From NCBI RefSeq assembly GCF_026309355.1, contig NZ_JAPJZK010000003.1, positions 1 through 64,000 on the forward strand: a DNA stretch of 64,000 nt, in the 5' to 3' direction. Shown in pieces: positions 9,401 through 16,554 of the stretch (positions within the stretch are counted from its first letter, which is position 1; each line of letters opens with the position of its first letter). The position numbers and the translations under genes are program-made. This stretch comes from Spartinivicinus marinus (GTDB taxonomy: Bacteria; Pseudomonadota; Gammaproteobacteria; Pseudomonadales; Zooshikellaceae). A model generated the notes under the pieces. That model did no database searches, had not been told where the DNA came from, and saw only the letters and a program-made list of their open reading frames with translations.

Positions 9401-10724
9401 AGAAGGCACTGATAATAAACTTAAAAATCAGTTGAGCTATGACCCGTTTGGTAATCGACGGTATTTTGCAACTGCGAAAGAAAAGCACGTCTATACCCAT
9501 AATGTGTTACATCAAGTACTCAAGATGCATAAGGGCAGTACTGATGGAGAGCTTATACGGCAGTTTGCCTATGATAAAAATGGCAACCTCATCGAGAAAA
9601 AATACGGTGAAAAGCGCTTAACCTTTACTTACAACACATTGGATCAGCTGGTTAAGGCTTCATTTGAAGGACAGTGGCTTGCGCATTATTTATATGATTA
9701 TGCAGGGCAACGGGTAACCCGAGTCGTCCCCACGACAAGTGAAAGAGGTTACGATGTCGACCGCTATTTTTATAGCGGTGGTCAAATCCATGGGGTTTAT
9801 AATCAAGCCTGGCAGCCCAAAGGCTTTTATGCCTACGCCGGGCTGGATCAACCAGAAATGAGGATTTCAGCCAATAATACTCACTTCTTACATCAAGACG
9901 CTTTGGGATCAGTTGTTGCCTATACAGATGTAAAAGGGGAGTTAGACTCCTGGGCCGCGTATGAACCATGGGGAGATATACATAAGGAGTCTGACCCTGT
10001 TAACTCGATATTTGGATTTGCTGGCAGAGAACCTGAAAATACCGGGCTGATTTATTTTAGAAACCGTTATTACGACCCAGAAATAGGCCGCTTTACCCAA
10101 GCCGACCCTATGGGCTTTGTGGATGGTGCTAACCGTTATGCCTATGTAATGAATAATCCTGTCATGAATGTTGACCCTTGGGGGACATGGACCAAAGGGG
10201 CGGCAACGAATATGACGGGCTGGGATTACTACGGCTCTTCTGCAAAACTGATTAATCAAGCAAGAGCAAACATTTCGAAAAATGCGAGTACATACTTTTG
10301 GAGTGAGGAGTGGGCATACTCAAAAAGCAAAGGCCCATATCCAGAAAATACAAATAAGTGTAATTTATTTGTACATGATGTACTGAAGGAGTCTGGTGTG
10401 AATATGTCTAATGTAAATGGTGGTGTATTGTTCAACTGGTTTGGCATAGGTAGGCCGAAATACCCAATTTTAGCTGGTCAATGGGCTGATGAAAATTATA
10501 AGATAAAGAAATGGAAGGTTGTAACAAATGCTCAACCAGGAGATGTTGTGGCAATTGCAAAAGATTATTGGGATGCAACAGGGCATGTTGGAATTGTTTA
10601 TAGAACTAAGGATGGTAAACTTGAAACTATGAGTGCTACAGCCAATAAAATTATTAGTTCTGAGTTTGGGTTTCGTAAAAAAGAGAATGCTGTTTTTAGG
10701 CGGTATATAGGTAATGAAAATTAA
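3432..10724 (+). CDS. Sec-exported RHS/YD-repeat protein with C-terminal papain-like peptidoglycan-hydrolase-type toxin
   Basis: 2,430 aa. Residues 1-26 form a signal peptide. Residues about 250-400 form a transglutaminase-like domain that keeps the His (SHVWVE, about 361) and Asp (WLALDSS, about 389), but the usual catalytic Cys position reads GNAMEHA. A Cys-rich insert (about ten Cys) lies at 786-840. DPVNMVTGNMYHHETDL at about 976 opens the RHS domain, followed by some 1,200 residues of YD repeats. The conserved core end (YFRNRYYDPEIGRFTQADP, ending NVDPWG) falls near 2,247. The variable tip after it has NKCNLFVHDVL (Cys2310) and ATGHVGIVY (His2385), the Cys/His layout of CHAP or NlpC/P60 amidases that cut cell-wall peptide. 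The stop overlaps the next gene, a lipoprotein that is the likely immunity protein. There is no PAAR domain, so delivery is Sec-based rather than T6SS. Confidence 0.9.
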   Translation: MKRSSRTLLHSMAFSLSLLTLNLSAIENTVPIPSEAYLPVLNSFTREDNLAELQAAIDQQLEATTKTLVETKNNLENNGGLTGRIRRLFDSSPTSSLDSELTQWQSLQTTWQQQFQPTVSGARGSHAVAADNEEQVTFNQQVSERYQQLIKQLQQIQSADNREDQLIAINETHALIAKWQQVRQQPFVYDVTANGFTHSPAYRAEATAPEPVSAREELLAQCYAGNDSQQAQDLAATNEVVIDERIKALAKQLNHSPKQILEYVTNQVEFEPRPGITKDAPTTLLAEKGNAMEHATLLIALLRASGYPARYVKGEIFLEASKAHTGWLKMATLQGAKQLLNTMTLYTDEGETFYLTRSIAMSHVWVETCLPYGKDRGQSETADSYRWLALDSSFKYRKYIPATKKHEVKFDFEQYVSKRTIKTPLEYYQEAVLTQVRAEEPNITLDQVMDRWELMPLKLEALPTTLPYKVKRFTQWQGTNQSAIAAIPDAYRLKLKVSLNDTHLATVNLIDMARSRLTLNFAGVGAATQQRLDNWRAGKSEALACPTQLTVKPVLNVYGKPITLINQPQLNLCEGDNFTYAKITLENLSKDGVFASDEFDGITLLDVYALQGYARQASDKMLQVRVKNLLSNIFQYQSAPWKHTDAVLGDFLDVVLLKYMHYVEKEGEAIAALANGLNNGQYHMALTRTRADIKYLFDLPYAINSDNFIIDAPGMVSSPIDNQFGQFDKNIFYTVGAASSFYESYIWQETILRETLSTVSALQYSTDTGNPVAVVSKTEELDKLIFCEYCGVQSITCDPYPNCPIVIWWDPSSCRNVINSSKVECNACVTKTSKPCYKYYHQNYFKDQLNRAGNTFYATAKPVDYKGFYGAAFARLSSKEAQFAIGPYDGGYTLRPPSPPPRPPSWNVNVNWNINRYNPDSGFGLNAVTILASSLSVNNNYGVESALNTFNKALDILHTVNSVVSLGGNVLSTWAGDPVNMVTGNMYHHETDLNLPARGMPVVFKRSYNSLAREDGPLGYGWTHSFNHYLLFLDDDANGKVDTIVWSDGMDGKKFIKVPTTAFRSDGTIELASGVAGIPDGFYFTFTRQKNRENEYFVLTEKSGLAYHFSNVPGKAGEVAQLVAIVDRHGNKLSLQYKDNRLSTVTDPDGRQLTFTYNNQKRLSVLKDWTGNEYRYQYNDETGELTAYYNPLSGDEPATTYTYYGKEDGPYLHHAMKSFAYANGYQMTFEYYANGKVSRHYNAVGNTAHFAYNPFRRESVFTNERGHTEHYFFNKEGMRIKTIDHNGGVHEYKYENPNNPYLMTHYYNPMGYLTRYEYDGQGNNAKTILPSEAIVENFDHNEFGQPGLVKNAAGHYQRHVYDQHGNLTDLVTFKSSAASLVHNTPFSPESPGAYSSHILSWSRNVYYPNGTLKISRQVRDFTHPDSGPYSVYQYEDKVNKVTGAYPVTVQHFGDKNGDGVIADDEFDGPFTLEYDKRGKLIKGYDESYYPLHSEYNQIGQLARSKDRFGNWWYYSYDKSGLPLGNSLMLLDGQSSQPNVADQTVHQYNKANRLLATYNHAGATVHYEHDATGNIVKSTNPDGYSVHYEYDASNRLIKTIDPSGRVSESRYDLLNRVLWEKQADGVTTHYAYYGAEQNGLLKTITRPNYALKDKSNNVLPLRDTHFEYDTLGQVIKVTDSAGRTTLTDYDELGRVVRVVQPVYEDDLLKQVRPVTHHHYDSLGRLIAVYAGHTNAAADRSQDNVKLQMTYTYDDFGRMLSKTDALNNTWRYSYNERGQIQTSTDAKGQQSTYSYYPSGLLKSEEHQSVEDDSLSTVANYQYDKQGQLQSVSSNNESYAFAYDEQHRLKVKVNNQSAKKGIQYFYSPGGKLLKHINVDNVAVHYAYDDAGRLTGIQGTRADSIQYVYETSGRLKYALYPNGIKTQYAYNRDGSINRIYFKRQQADKPEKIISQLIYEYDEHGQLTRKTHQIPNNKTITDFYSYDGLGRLVKVEGTDNKLKNQLSYDPFGNRRYFATAKEKHVYTHNVLHQVLKMHKGSTDGELIRQFAYDKNGNLIEKKYGEKRLTFTYNTLDQLVKASFEGQWLAHYLYDYAGQRVTRVVPTTSERGYDVDRYFYSGGQIHGVYNQAWQPKGFYAYAGLDQPEMRISANNTHFLHQDALGSVVAYTDVKGELDSWAAYEPWGDIHKESDPVNSIFGFAGREPENTGLIYFRNRYYDPEIGRFTQADPMGFVDGANRYAYVMNNPVMNVDPWGTWTKGAATNMTGWDYYGSSAKLINQARANISKNASTYFWSEEWAYSKSKGPYPENTNKCNLFVHDVLKESGVNMSNVNGGVLFNWFGIGRPKYPILAGQWADENYKIKKWKVVTNAQPGDVVAIAKDYWDATGHVGIVYRTKDGKLETMSATANKIISSEFGFRKKENAVFRRYIGNEN

Positions 10725-11163
10725 AAAATTAGCTATTATTTTATCACTTGTTTTTCTTGTGTCTGGTTGTAGTAAAGTGAGTTTAGAGAAAGCAGTAGTT
10801 GATGGACAATTTGATGAGTTGGTAAACTTATTGAAGAAAGGGGGAGACCCAAATACATTAGATGCTGATGGTATTCCTTTATTATCCTTAGCCTTTTATG
10901 AAGGAAGTATTGGAGGTGCTCAAGCAGCCAAGATACTTTTGAATTATGGAGCTGATGTAAATAAAGTAACTAATATAGGTAAGTTAACACCTTTAATGTA
11001 CGCTATTTCTGTATATGATGTAGAAGGTGTTTCCGTGCTTATAAAACATGGTGCAGACCCTTTTATAAAAGACAGTGATGGTAAGGACTCTTTTAATTAT
11101 TTAAAAAGGCTGAGGCATGATGAGACAAAGAATAAAATCAAAGAAATTATAAATGAAGGGTAA
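10714..11163 (+). CDS. Ankyrin-repeat lipoprotein, probable immunity protein for the RHS toxin tip
   Basis: 149 aa. The lipobox FLVSGC places a lipidated Cys at residue 19, so the mature protein sits in the envelope. It is followed by three ankyrin-type repeats (GDPNTLDADGIPLLSLA, GADVNKVTNIGKLTPL, GADPFIKDSDGKDSF). The start codon lies inside the end of the RHS gene (11-nt overlap), the arrangement of toxin/immunity pairs. A periplasm-facing immunity protein fits a toxin whose target would be peptidoglycan. Ankyrin immunity proteins are known in polymorphic-toxin loci; cognate pairing here is inferred from position, envelope location and overlap. Confidence 0.75.
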   Translation: MKIKKLAIILSLVFLVSGCSKVSLEKAVVDGQFDELVNLLKKGGDPNTLDADGIPLLSLAFYEGSIGGAQAAKILLNYGADVNKVTNIGKLTPLMYAISVYDVEGVSVLIKHGADPFIKDSDGKDSFNYLKRLRHDETKNKIKEIINEG

Positions 11164-11238
11164 ATAATGTTTTTGCTTCTTTAATTGGAAATGTTAATGC
11201 CGGCAGCTTGCTTCCAGAAATGAAAGTGAAGTAAGTAG

Positions 11239-11409
11239 GGTAAAAAGTCTATTCCAAAAAATTCAGAAACAGGAGAGGTTGCATTAAAGCCTGTTACTGA
11301 TCGGATAATAACCCAAATATTCCATCAGACCACAGTAGTTATGTGGGTAGTTAAAGTTTCACTCATGTCTGTTTATCAAATTTCAGAACCTTCTGGCGTT
11401 ACATTTTGA
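11239..11409 (+). pseudogene. Remnant of an RHS-type HINT pretoxin domain
   Basis: An open stretch without a start codon reads KNSETGEVALKPVTDR, the N-terminal part of the HINT (intein-like) self-cleavage domain seen before many polymorphic toxin tips. It runs on into unrelated residues and stops at 11407-11409. The C-terminal half of the same domain resumes in another frame from about 11500. An insertion or rearrangement of about 170 bp therefore split the domain. The rest of 11164-11488 holds no gene. A further short open piece at 11167-11232 (reading GNVNAGSLLPEM) may be more of the same relic. Confidence 0.5.
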
Positions 11410-11488
11410 TCCATTTTCCTCTAGCCTTGGAGCCACCAAGGCTTGTCGGTAAATAAAGCAAACTGTTTAGCCAGAATGCCCTGACTCT

Positions 11489-12091
11489 TTGATTTCTGAT
11501 GAAATATTCGGGTTAACAGAAGGAAAACCACTTTATGCATTAGTGGTAAAAAATGCGAAAGGAATAGAAGAAACCATAGAAGTAACCGATAACCATCCAT
11601 TTTGGGTGAAAGGCAAAGGCTGGGTAGACTCAGCCAAGCTTGAACCAGGCATGGTAGTAGAGGCTTATCAAAATAAGACACTGGAAGTTATCAGCCTAAC
11701 ACCGTTACATCGTATAGAAGACACTTACAACCTTACAGTTGCAGACTTCAATACCTATTTTGCTGGCGAACAGCAAGCTTTTGTGCACAATATGAAGTGT
11801 GATTGTGGTGTTGGAAATTTAAAAGGTATTCCTCTAACAGAAGCCAAGCAGTTGATGTCCAAGTGGGATAAAGCTACTTACCATACCCTTTCAGATAGTA
11901 TACGAGACCATGCTAAAAGACATGGCTTTGGTAATGATATTGTAAAATATCTACGGAAAGCTGCTAACTTCAATAAAAAAGGTGCTAAACAAAAAGCTCT
12001 AGAAGATGGAGCTATACGTTGGAATAGAAAGAGTGGTGAATTTTTAATAGAACGTAATGGAAAAATTGTAACTTATGGTATAAATAAATGA
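11489..12091 (+). CDS. Orphan HINT-toxin tip (C-terminal end of a displaced polymorphic toxin)
   Basis: The first 100 residues are the second half of a HINT domain: VTDNHPFWVKGKGW, RIEDTYNLTVADFNTYF and the terminal cleavage motif FVHN. The last 95 residues are the toxin: SDSIRDHAKRHGFG, VKYLRKAANF and a C-terminal pair of strands (GEFLIERNGKIVTYGI). A basic His-containing helix followed by strands and a late Thr/Tyr recalls BECR-fold ribonuclease toxins; that class is my inference. The apparent start is a TTG with no ribosome-binding site, so the piece is probably silent unless recombined onto the RHS gene upstream. The next gene overlaps it by 4 nt (ATGA). Confidence 0.7.
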   Translation: MISDEIFGLTEGKPLYALVVKNAKGIEETIEVTDNHPFWVKGKGWVDSAKLEPGMVVEAYQNKTLEVISLTPLHRIEDTYNLTVADFNTYFAGEQQAFVHNMKCDCGVGNLKGIPLTEAKQLMSKWDKATYHTLSDSIRDHAKRHGFGNDIVKYLRKAANFNKKGAKQKALEDGAIRWNRKSGEFLIERNGKIVTYGINK

Positions 12092-12462
12092 TCAATATGT
12101 ATTGCAGGGTTTTAGAAATTCTCCTTATCTCATTAGAAGAAAGTTTTTCCAATAGTTCTTCAGATAGGAAACGTTTGCATGACCTTGAGTGGGGAGCAGA
12201 GGAAGATGTTCCTTCTATTCTAGGAGAGGTTGAAGTCAGGGCTGACTTAGTTATTGGTATTGTCAGAACTTTCTTGAAAAAGAAGCCTGATAATACTGTA
12301 GAACTTATAAAAATACTGCAGGAGAATTCTATTTATAATTCTGACTCAATCGTTAATTGGATAGCCGTAGATGGAAATAAGTTTCGAAAATTTCTGTGCT
12401 ATGTGGAAACAGTAGAGAGTCTTAGGATGAGTATTATATCTTTCCTTAAAAAATGTAATTGA
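12088..12462 (+). CDS. Probable immunity protein for the orphan HINT toxin (124 aa)
   Basis: Begins at an ATG overlapping the toxin stop by 4 nt, typical of toxin/immunity pairs. The protein is helical and acidic, with no signal peptide, fitting a cytosolic antitoxin against a nuclease. No family is recognised with confidence. Residues 25-60 (HDLEWGAEEDVPSILGEVE) are strongly acidic and could cover a basic toxin surface. Its persistence beside a silent toxin fits the idea that orphan immunity genes are kept to protect against siblings carrying the toxin. Confidence 0.6.
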   Translation: MINMYCRVLEILLISLEESFSNSSSDRKRLHDLEWGAEEDVPSILGEVEVRADLVIGIVRTFLKKKPDNTVELIKILQENSIYNSDSIVNWIAVDGNKFRKFLCYVETVESLRMSIISFLKKCN

Positions 12463-12568
12463 GATTATCAGTATAGGATATATAAAGCAAGTAGGGTTAC
12501 CCATTAAACTTATTGTAGATAAGCTTATAGGAAATTTAAGTGAAGATATTGAGTATGAAAATTGTGAT

Positions 12569-12886
12569 ATGGAGAAAGCAGTTAGTTTGCTTAATACTCT
12601 TGATGGTCAAATGCATACTTTATTATGTGTAGAGAGAAACGATAACTGGCAATTACAAATAGGTGGTGGTCCAGATAGTTTTGTAGTAACGGCAATAGAT
12701 CCAACAGAAAAAAACTTAACACTACTAAATTTTGATGGTGATGATGATGAATTTGTCGAGCTGTGTACAGGTGGACAATATGCAGAATTTACTACCTCTA
12801 TAGTAGTTGATAAAAATACAGCAATCTTAGCAATCGAAAAATACTATAATGGAGATGAAGAGAACTTGGATTGGGAGTATGAGTAA
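12569..12886 (+). CDS. Imm1-like immunity protein
   Basis: 105 aa. The LQIGGGPDSF core, a DDDEFVELCTGG region and a C-terminal acidic DEENLDWEYE are the layout of the Imm1 immunity family. The same frame stays open upstream to a TGA at 12428-12430 and reads like protein (GYIKQVGLPIKLIVDKLI), but holds no ATG, GTG, TTG or CTG before 12569. Either an ATT at 12458 is used or the true 5' end was lost when the cassette was displaced. No cognate toxin is adjacent; this looks like an orphan immunity gene in the tail of the RHS locus. Confidence 0.6.
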   Translation: MEKAVSLLNTLDGQMHTLLCVERNDNWQLQIGGGPDSFVVTAIDPTEKNLTLLNFDGDDDEFVELCTGGQYAEFTTSIVVDKNTAILAIEKYYNGDEENLDWEYE

Positions 12887-12922
12887 AAATTAAGCATAAA
12901 ATGGAATTTGATAGTATAGAGC

Positions 12923-13537
12923 ATGTATCTCTTAGAAAATAAAATTGAACAAACTGCAAAGCTACTAGATCGGTTGGAAAACCCATCTAGTAGCTGTATA
13001 TTTCTTATGTTGTTCAGAAAGGCTGTTTCCAATGTATAAAGCTTTTTTAAGAAAAAATAATTGGGGTAATGCACAGCATCTTCGTAAGGTCATGAACTTG
13101 TTATGGGAGAATGTTAATTCCGAGGCTATTTTATCATATGAGGAATTTGTAAATGATATAAATAAACAAATCCCGCATGTAGATGATTTGACGCTTTGGA
13201 GGCAACTATTGCACAAGATGTGTGTATTTGTGTTGATGCTGCTTTACAAGCCTTATGTAATAAGCCTAAAACAAGCTTGATAGAATATGCCTTTGAACCA
13301 TTTCGTTTGTCTATTTGCTACCAAAAAACAGGGTATCTCGATGTTGGTTCTGATGGAGAAGAGGAGTTTGAACAACTATTAATAAAAGACCATCGCATTT
13401 TGTCTGAGTTTAAATATCAAGATGAAGATCTTTTATTTATACAGAAAAGTGATGGTGTGAGTTTGGATGATATAAAAAAACTGAAGTATAGAGCTGAACA
13501 TAATAGTTGGTCATTAGAGCGTTTGTCAGTTAGTTAG
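12923..13537 (+). pseudogene. DUF416 (YjaG-like) family gene broken by two frameshifts
   Basis: Joining three frames rebuilds a DUF416-like protein. Frame 1 gives MYLLENKIEQTAKLLDRLE from ATG 12923. From about 12975 another frame gives WKTHLVAVYFLCCSERLFPMYK and on to NKQIPHVDDLTLW. After about 13198 the first frame returns with EATIAQDVCICVDAALQAL. These match the family hallmarks (an ERxxPNY-like segment, LW with IP and DD, then a run around ACVAL). The first lesion looks like an 8-nt deletion between TTGGAA repeats and the second like a lost G in CTTTGG(G)AGG. The result is probably inactive. The piece lies at the end of the RHS immunity tail, so a former immunity role is possible. Confidence 0.65.
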
Positions 13538-13569
13538 TAAGCTAAACTGTATAATTTAATCTAAATGGA

Positions 13570-13612
13570 AATCAATAAGCAGATTATGCTGTTTATTGAT
13601 TGTGCTTTTTTT
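13570..13612 (+). terminator. Rho-independent terminator closing the RHS locus
   Basis: Stem arms 13570-13581 and 13590-13601 (AATCAATAA paired with TTATTGATT, extended by C-G and T-A across one G-T), with an 8-nt loop, followed by TTTTTTT at 13606-13612. It lies 33 nt after the DUF416 remnant. Confidence 0.85.
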
Positions 13613-13733
13613 GTATGGGCTTATTAGTTGAATTCATTTCTTAATGGCCCTATTTACAAATCACTGATATTTTTTATCAGCGGTTGATTTTTCCATTCTG
13701 TTGTAAGGTATGTCTTCTGTTTATTCCTAGCTA

Positions 13734-15152
13734 GTGTGTTGTTATCTAGGGGGCTTTATCGAAGACATAACCTACAAGACCACCTATCCATCAGCGTTTT
13801 TTAAGCTGTTAGGTGTTGGTCAAGAAAAATACTGTCGTGCGTTATGGGCACAAAATAACACTGCAAAAAAAGCACGTTGGGGCTTTATAGGCAATCGCCA
13901 AAATGGTCGGCCTGTTACTACATTGCTTGATTTCAAACTGCAGGCAGAGAAGTGGATTCCTGAAATCGGTGATAACCGTTGTTCAGTTGATGTGTATTTC
14001 TCTCCTGCAGAGTTCTTTAACTGGCGTCGAACACGGCAATTAGCAAGATTACATGCTACCTGGATTGAAATTGACCTAGTAGAAAAAGCGCAAGACTATT
14101 CTGCAGAAGTGGAAGACGAAGTGGTTAAAGAAGTCTTTGCTCAAATTGCTCAGTCTGGCCTTCCGATGCCGACAGGTTATGTATTATCAGGCTCTGGTGG
14201 TGTTCATTTATACTGGGCATATGAGGCAGTTGAAGCATATCGGTGGCGTGTCAGGCAGTGGCGATTAGTTAGTCGTGCAATTAGCCAATGCCTAACAGGT
14301 GGTCGTTATTGGCAAGTAGATAAAGCAGCGACTCATGGACCCGCTAGAGTATTAAGAGCACCTGGGACTATTCATGGTCGTACTGGACGAACTGTCCTTA
14401 GTAAACTGGGTGGACCTTTCTACACATTTGATTCGCTAGCCAATCAGTTAGGCATATCAACAGAGCCTCCAAAAAAGAAAGATGCTCAAAGCAAGGAGGA
14501 TTATAAAAGAAACGCAAATTTAGCGAATAACGGTAACCCAAACCATAATGACCAATCTAAACAAACTCGAAAGCACACGATAGGTAAGTGGTGGGCCAAA
14601 ACTTACTACCATGTCCTTAACAATATTCAGCAGGGAGTATCTGTTGGTAAGCGTAACAATACGGCTTTTATACTGTTTATCGCTTTAAAACACATGATGT
14701 CTGAAGAGAAGGCATTGGAACAAATCAAAACTATCAATAATCGATTGATCAAGTTACCTGAAGAAGAGCTACTACGTAACCTATCAACCGCACGCAAAGT
14801 ACACTATAAGTTTAGAAAAGCCTCGTTAGCAGCGTGGTTGGACACATTGGGCATTAGCTCAAATTATTTGTTCGTTACTAGAAAGCCAGCTGCGCTGAAT
14901 CGAGGTGAAATTAAACAGCGTCAGGTGTTAGCAGCACTTAAGGTTGCGCAGGTAAAGCAGCAGCGTACTTTGATGATAATAGGCCAGGCAATAGAAAATT
15001 TAGTGGAAGCAGGCATAAAGGCTACACAGAAATCTATTGCTCAAGTGGCGAGTGTATCAGTACGAACTGTTCAACGTTATTGGGGAGCATTGAAAGGCAA
15101 AGACGACATTAGCTCTACGCTCTATATATCCCCCCCTTACGCTAGTATCTAG
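13734..15152 (+). CDS. Primase/replication protein with C-terminal helix-turn-helix
   Basis: 472 aa from a GTG start. The core resembles archaeo-eukaryotic-type primases of plasmids and phages: WIEIDLVEK (acidic pair) near residue 110, then YVLSGSGGVHLYW, then LRAPGTIHGRTGRTVL, the order Asp-x-Asp, (S/G)-GG-H, basic loop. A long linker rich in Lys and Asn (about 245-280) leads to a C-terminal domain with ATQKSIAQVASVSVRTVQRYW, a clear helix-turn-helix. It would prime DNA synthesis of the mobile element. It opens a rightward block of replication, lysis and packaging genes. No helicase domain is seen, so a host helicase would be needed. Confidence 0.75.
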   Translation: MCCYLGGFIEDITYKTTYPSAFFKLLGVGQEKYCRALWAQNNTAKKARWGFIGNRQNGRPVTTLLDFKLQAEKWIPEIGDNRCSVDVYFSPAEFFNWRRTRQLARLHATWIEIDLVEKAQDYSAEVEDEVVKEVFAQIAQSGLPMPTGYVLSGSGGVHLYWAYEAVEAYRWRVRQWRLVSRAISQCLTGGRYWQVDKAATHGPARVLRAPGTIHGRTGRTVLSKLGGPFYTFDSLANQLGISTEPPKKKDAQSKEDYKRNANLANNGNPNHNDQSKQTRKHTIGKWWAKTYYHVLNNIQQGVSVGKRNNTAFILFIALKHMMSEEKALEQIKTINNRLIKLPEEELLRNLSTARKVHYKFRKASLAAWLDTLGISSNYLFVTRKPAALNRGEIKQRQVLAALKVAQVKQQRTLMIIGQAIENLVEAGIKATQKSIAQVASVSVRTVQRYWGALKGKDDISSTLYISPPYASI

Positions 15153-15794
15153 TGCTAGCCTTATTATTCGTTTTAGTAGGTTAATTGTTAAGCTAATTTA
15201 TTCTTGTTAGATAATGCTTATGATTAATTAATAAAGAATTAACTGAACAATAGTGTACAACCAAAATTTGCGTAAACCTGAAAATTATGGGCAGATGAAT
15301 GAAGGGAAAACACGATAGGAAGCTGGCTGCTGAGCATGACAAGGCTAAAGTTGTTGGACACATGGCCAAATAGTGTAATTCAACTGATGTCTTTTTGATT
15401 AAGTAACTTCAGTTTCAATTAAGGCTAGATCTTTATCTTTCGTTCAAAAAAGCGTGAATGAAAATGAATTTGATGTATAACAGCAACCGAAAATGGCATC
15501 ATTGGTTAAGTGAAAGCAAACTTTCACGAAAACTAACAAAAAAGCAGTACGATAGTTTGACTTGCATCACAAATGTTTGTAGTCTTCCTTGTATATACCT
15601 GCATTATTTTGAATGCCCACCAAAGGGTGAAACGGTGGGGCGTTGTCCTTCAAAATAAAGCCCAACAGTTGTGTTGTAATTAACTATATGCGAACAAGTA
15701 GTTCTGCTGAAAAAATGGAGAAATCGCATGTTAGACAGTAGTGAATACATTAATTAACACTGGGTTTTGTTTTAATCCCTTTTTTTCAATAACT

Positions 15795-15819
15795 ATAATG
15801 ATCGGTATTTGATCATTAT
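15795..15819. repeat. Perfect 9-bp inverted repeat, 7-nt loop
   Basis: ATAATGATC at 15795-15803 is repeated inverted as GATCATTAT at 15811-15819. There is no T-tract, so it is an operator or structured element rather than a terminator. Confidence 0.55.
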
Positions 15820-15907
15820 TTATTCCAACTAACCGTTTGTGGCGTTGCATTGCTGCGTATTTTTTATGCGCTCAGTGGGTGCTATGTGCTGCAAATTAAT
15901 TTTGCCT

Positions 15908-15935
15908 AAACCACTGTATGCAATTACAGTGGTTT
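15908..15935. repeat. Perfect 11-bp inverted repeat, 6-nt loop
   Basis: AAACCACTGTA (15908-15918) pairs with TACAGTGGTTT (15925-15935). Only GG follows on the + strand, so it is not a standard terminator. Candidate protein-binding palindrome or RNA hairpin. Confidence 0.6.
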
Positions 15936-16161
15936 GGTATACTCTACTGCTTTTGATGTACGTCTAATCGGCGTGAAATAGCCTGTAGCAGCGAATTGAG
16001 GCAAAACATGGCAATTATAGATTAATTGACATTAACCCCTTTACAGAGGCTCTAAGGCTGTTATAGTGGCATGGTGAAAATTATACGACACTTTAGTGTC
16101 ACAAAGTATTGAAATAGACGGTTTATATAGATACTGATGCAAAAGTTGAAGGCTAAATACC

Positions 16162-16271
16162 AAAAAACCCCAGTGCGCCAACACTGAGGTCTAGTGGTTC
16201 AGCTTCGTAAAACGCTGCTGAGTTTAGCCTGTACACAATATATAAAAGTATACAAAAGCACACACATAGAA
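16162..16271 (-). ncRNA. Candidate small antisense-type RNA with its own promoter and terminator
   Basis: On the minus strand, TTGTAA (16302-16307) and TATATT (16278-16283) are spaced 18 bp and would start transcription near 16271. About 100 nt further on, an 8-bp GC-rich stem (16182-16189 with 16168-16175, one T-G pair, 6-nt loop) is followed by TTTTTT (16162-16167), a good intrinsic terminator. No protein frame fills this unit. It lies upstream of and antisense to any leader of the replication gene at 16555, a place where copy-control RNAs are found. Existence as an RNA is inferred. Confidence 0.4.
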
Positions 16272-16294
16272 GTGCTTAATATACTGTACAGGCT
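16226..16294. repeat. Nested imperfect inverted repeat (AGCCTGTAC arms)
   Basis: AGCCTGTAC (16226-16234) is inverted at 16286-16294. Inside it AAGCAC (16257-16262) pairs with GTGCTT (16272-16277), and AT-rich AGTATA-type sequence lies between. The whole 69 bp can fold into one long imperfect cruciform. It overlaps the start of the candidate leftward RNA, so it may be its promoter operator or its 5' hairpin. Confidence 0.5.
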
Positions 16295-16554
16295 GGATCA
16301 GTTACAACCTTTTGCCCCATAAAATGGTCCAAATATGAATAAATTGACAAAACCTGTATCAGTTTTGAGTAAAATATATCCATTTCTCCTACTTAACCTG
16401 AATAGTTATAGGGTTATTTTGTGTAAGTTTACAACAGGTATTATTACCCGAAATTTAATTGCACAAAAAAACGCCTAATGCTACTGAGCAACTAGCGAGG
16501 TTGCTGGTTGTTCAATTTCTAGCCGTTTAAAAACTAGTTACTTATTTTTTATAC

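Larger units (their letters stand above)
15153..16554. other. 1.4-kb gene-poor region rich in inverted repeats; candidate regulatory or origin region
   Basis: No convincing gene. A 66-codon frame (15458-15658, Lys- and Cys-containing) has no ribosome-binding site or family and is left out. The region carries at least four inverted repeats (15795-15819, 15908-15935, 16168-16189, 16226-16294) and a leftward terminator. It separates the primase gene from the replication initiator gene, where replicons of phages and plasmids often keep control RNAs and origins. Confidence 0.5.

Noticed and set aside
9652-10447. Leftward frames antisense to the end of the RHS gene
   Set aside because: Basic, His/Arg-rich shadows of the RHS coding frame without start signals.
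15458-15658. 66-codon rightward frame in the gene-poor region
   Set aside because: No ribosome-binding site, no family; composition resembles translated AT-rich intergenic DNA.
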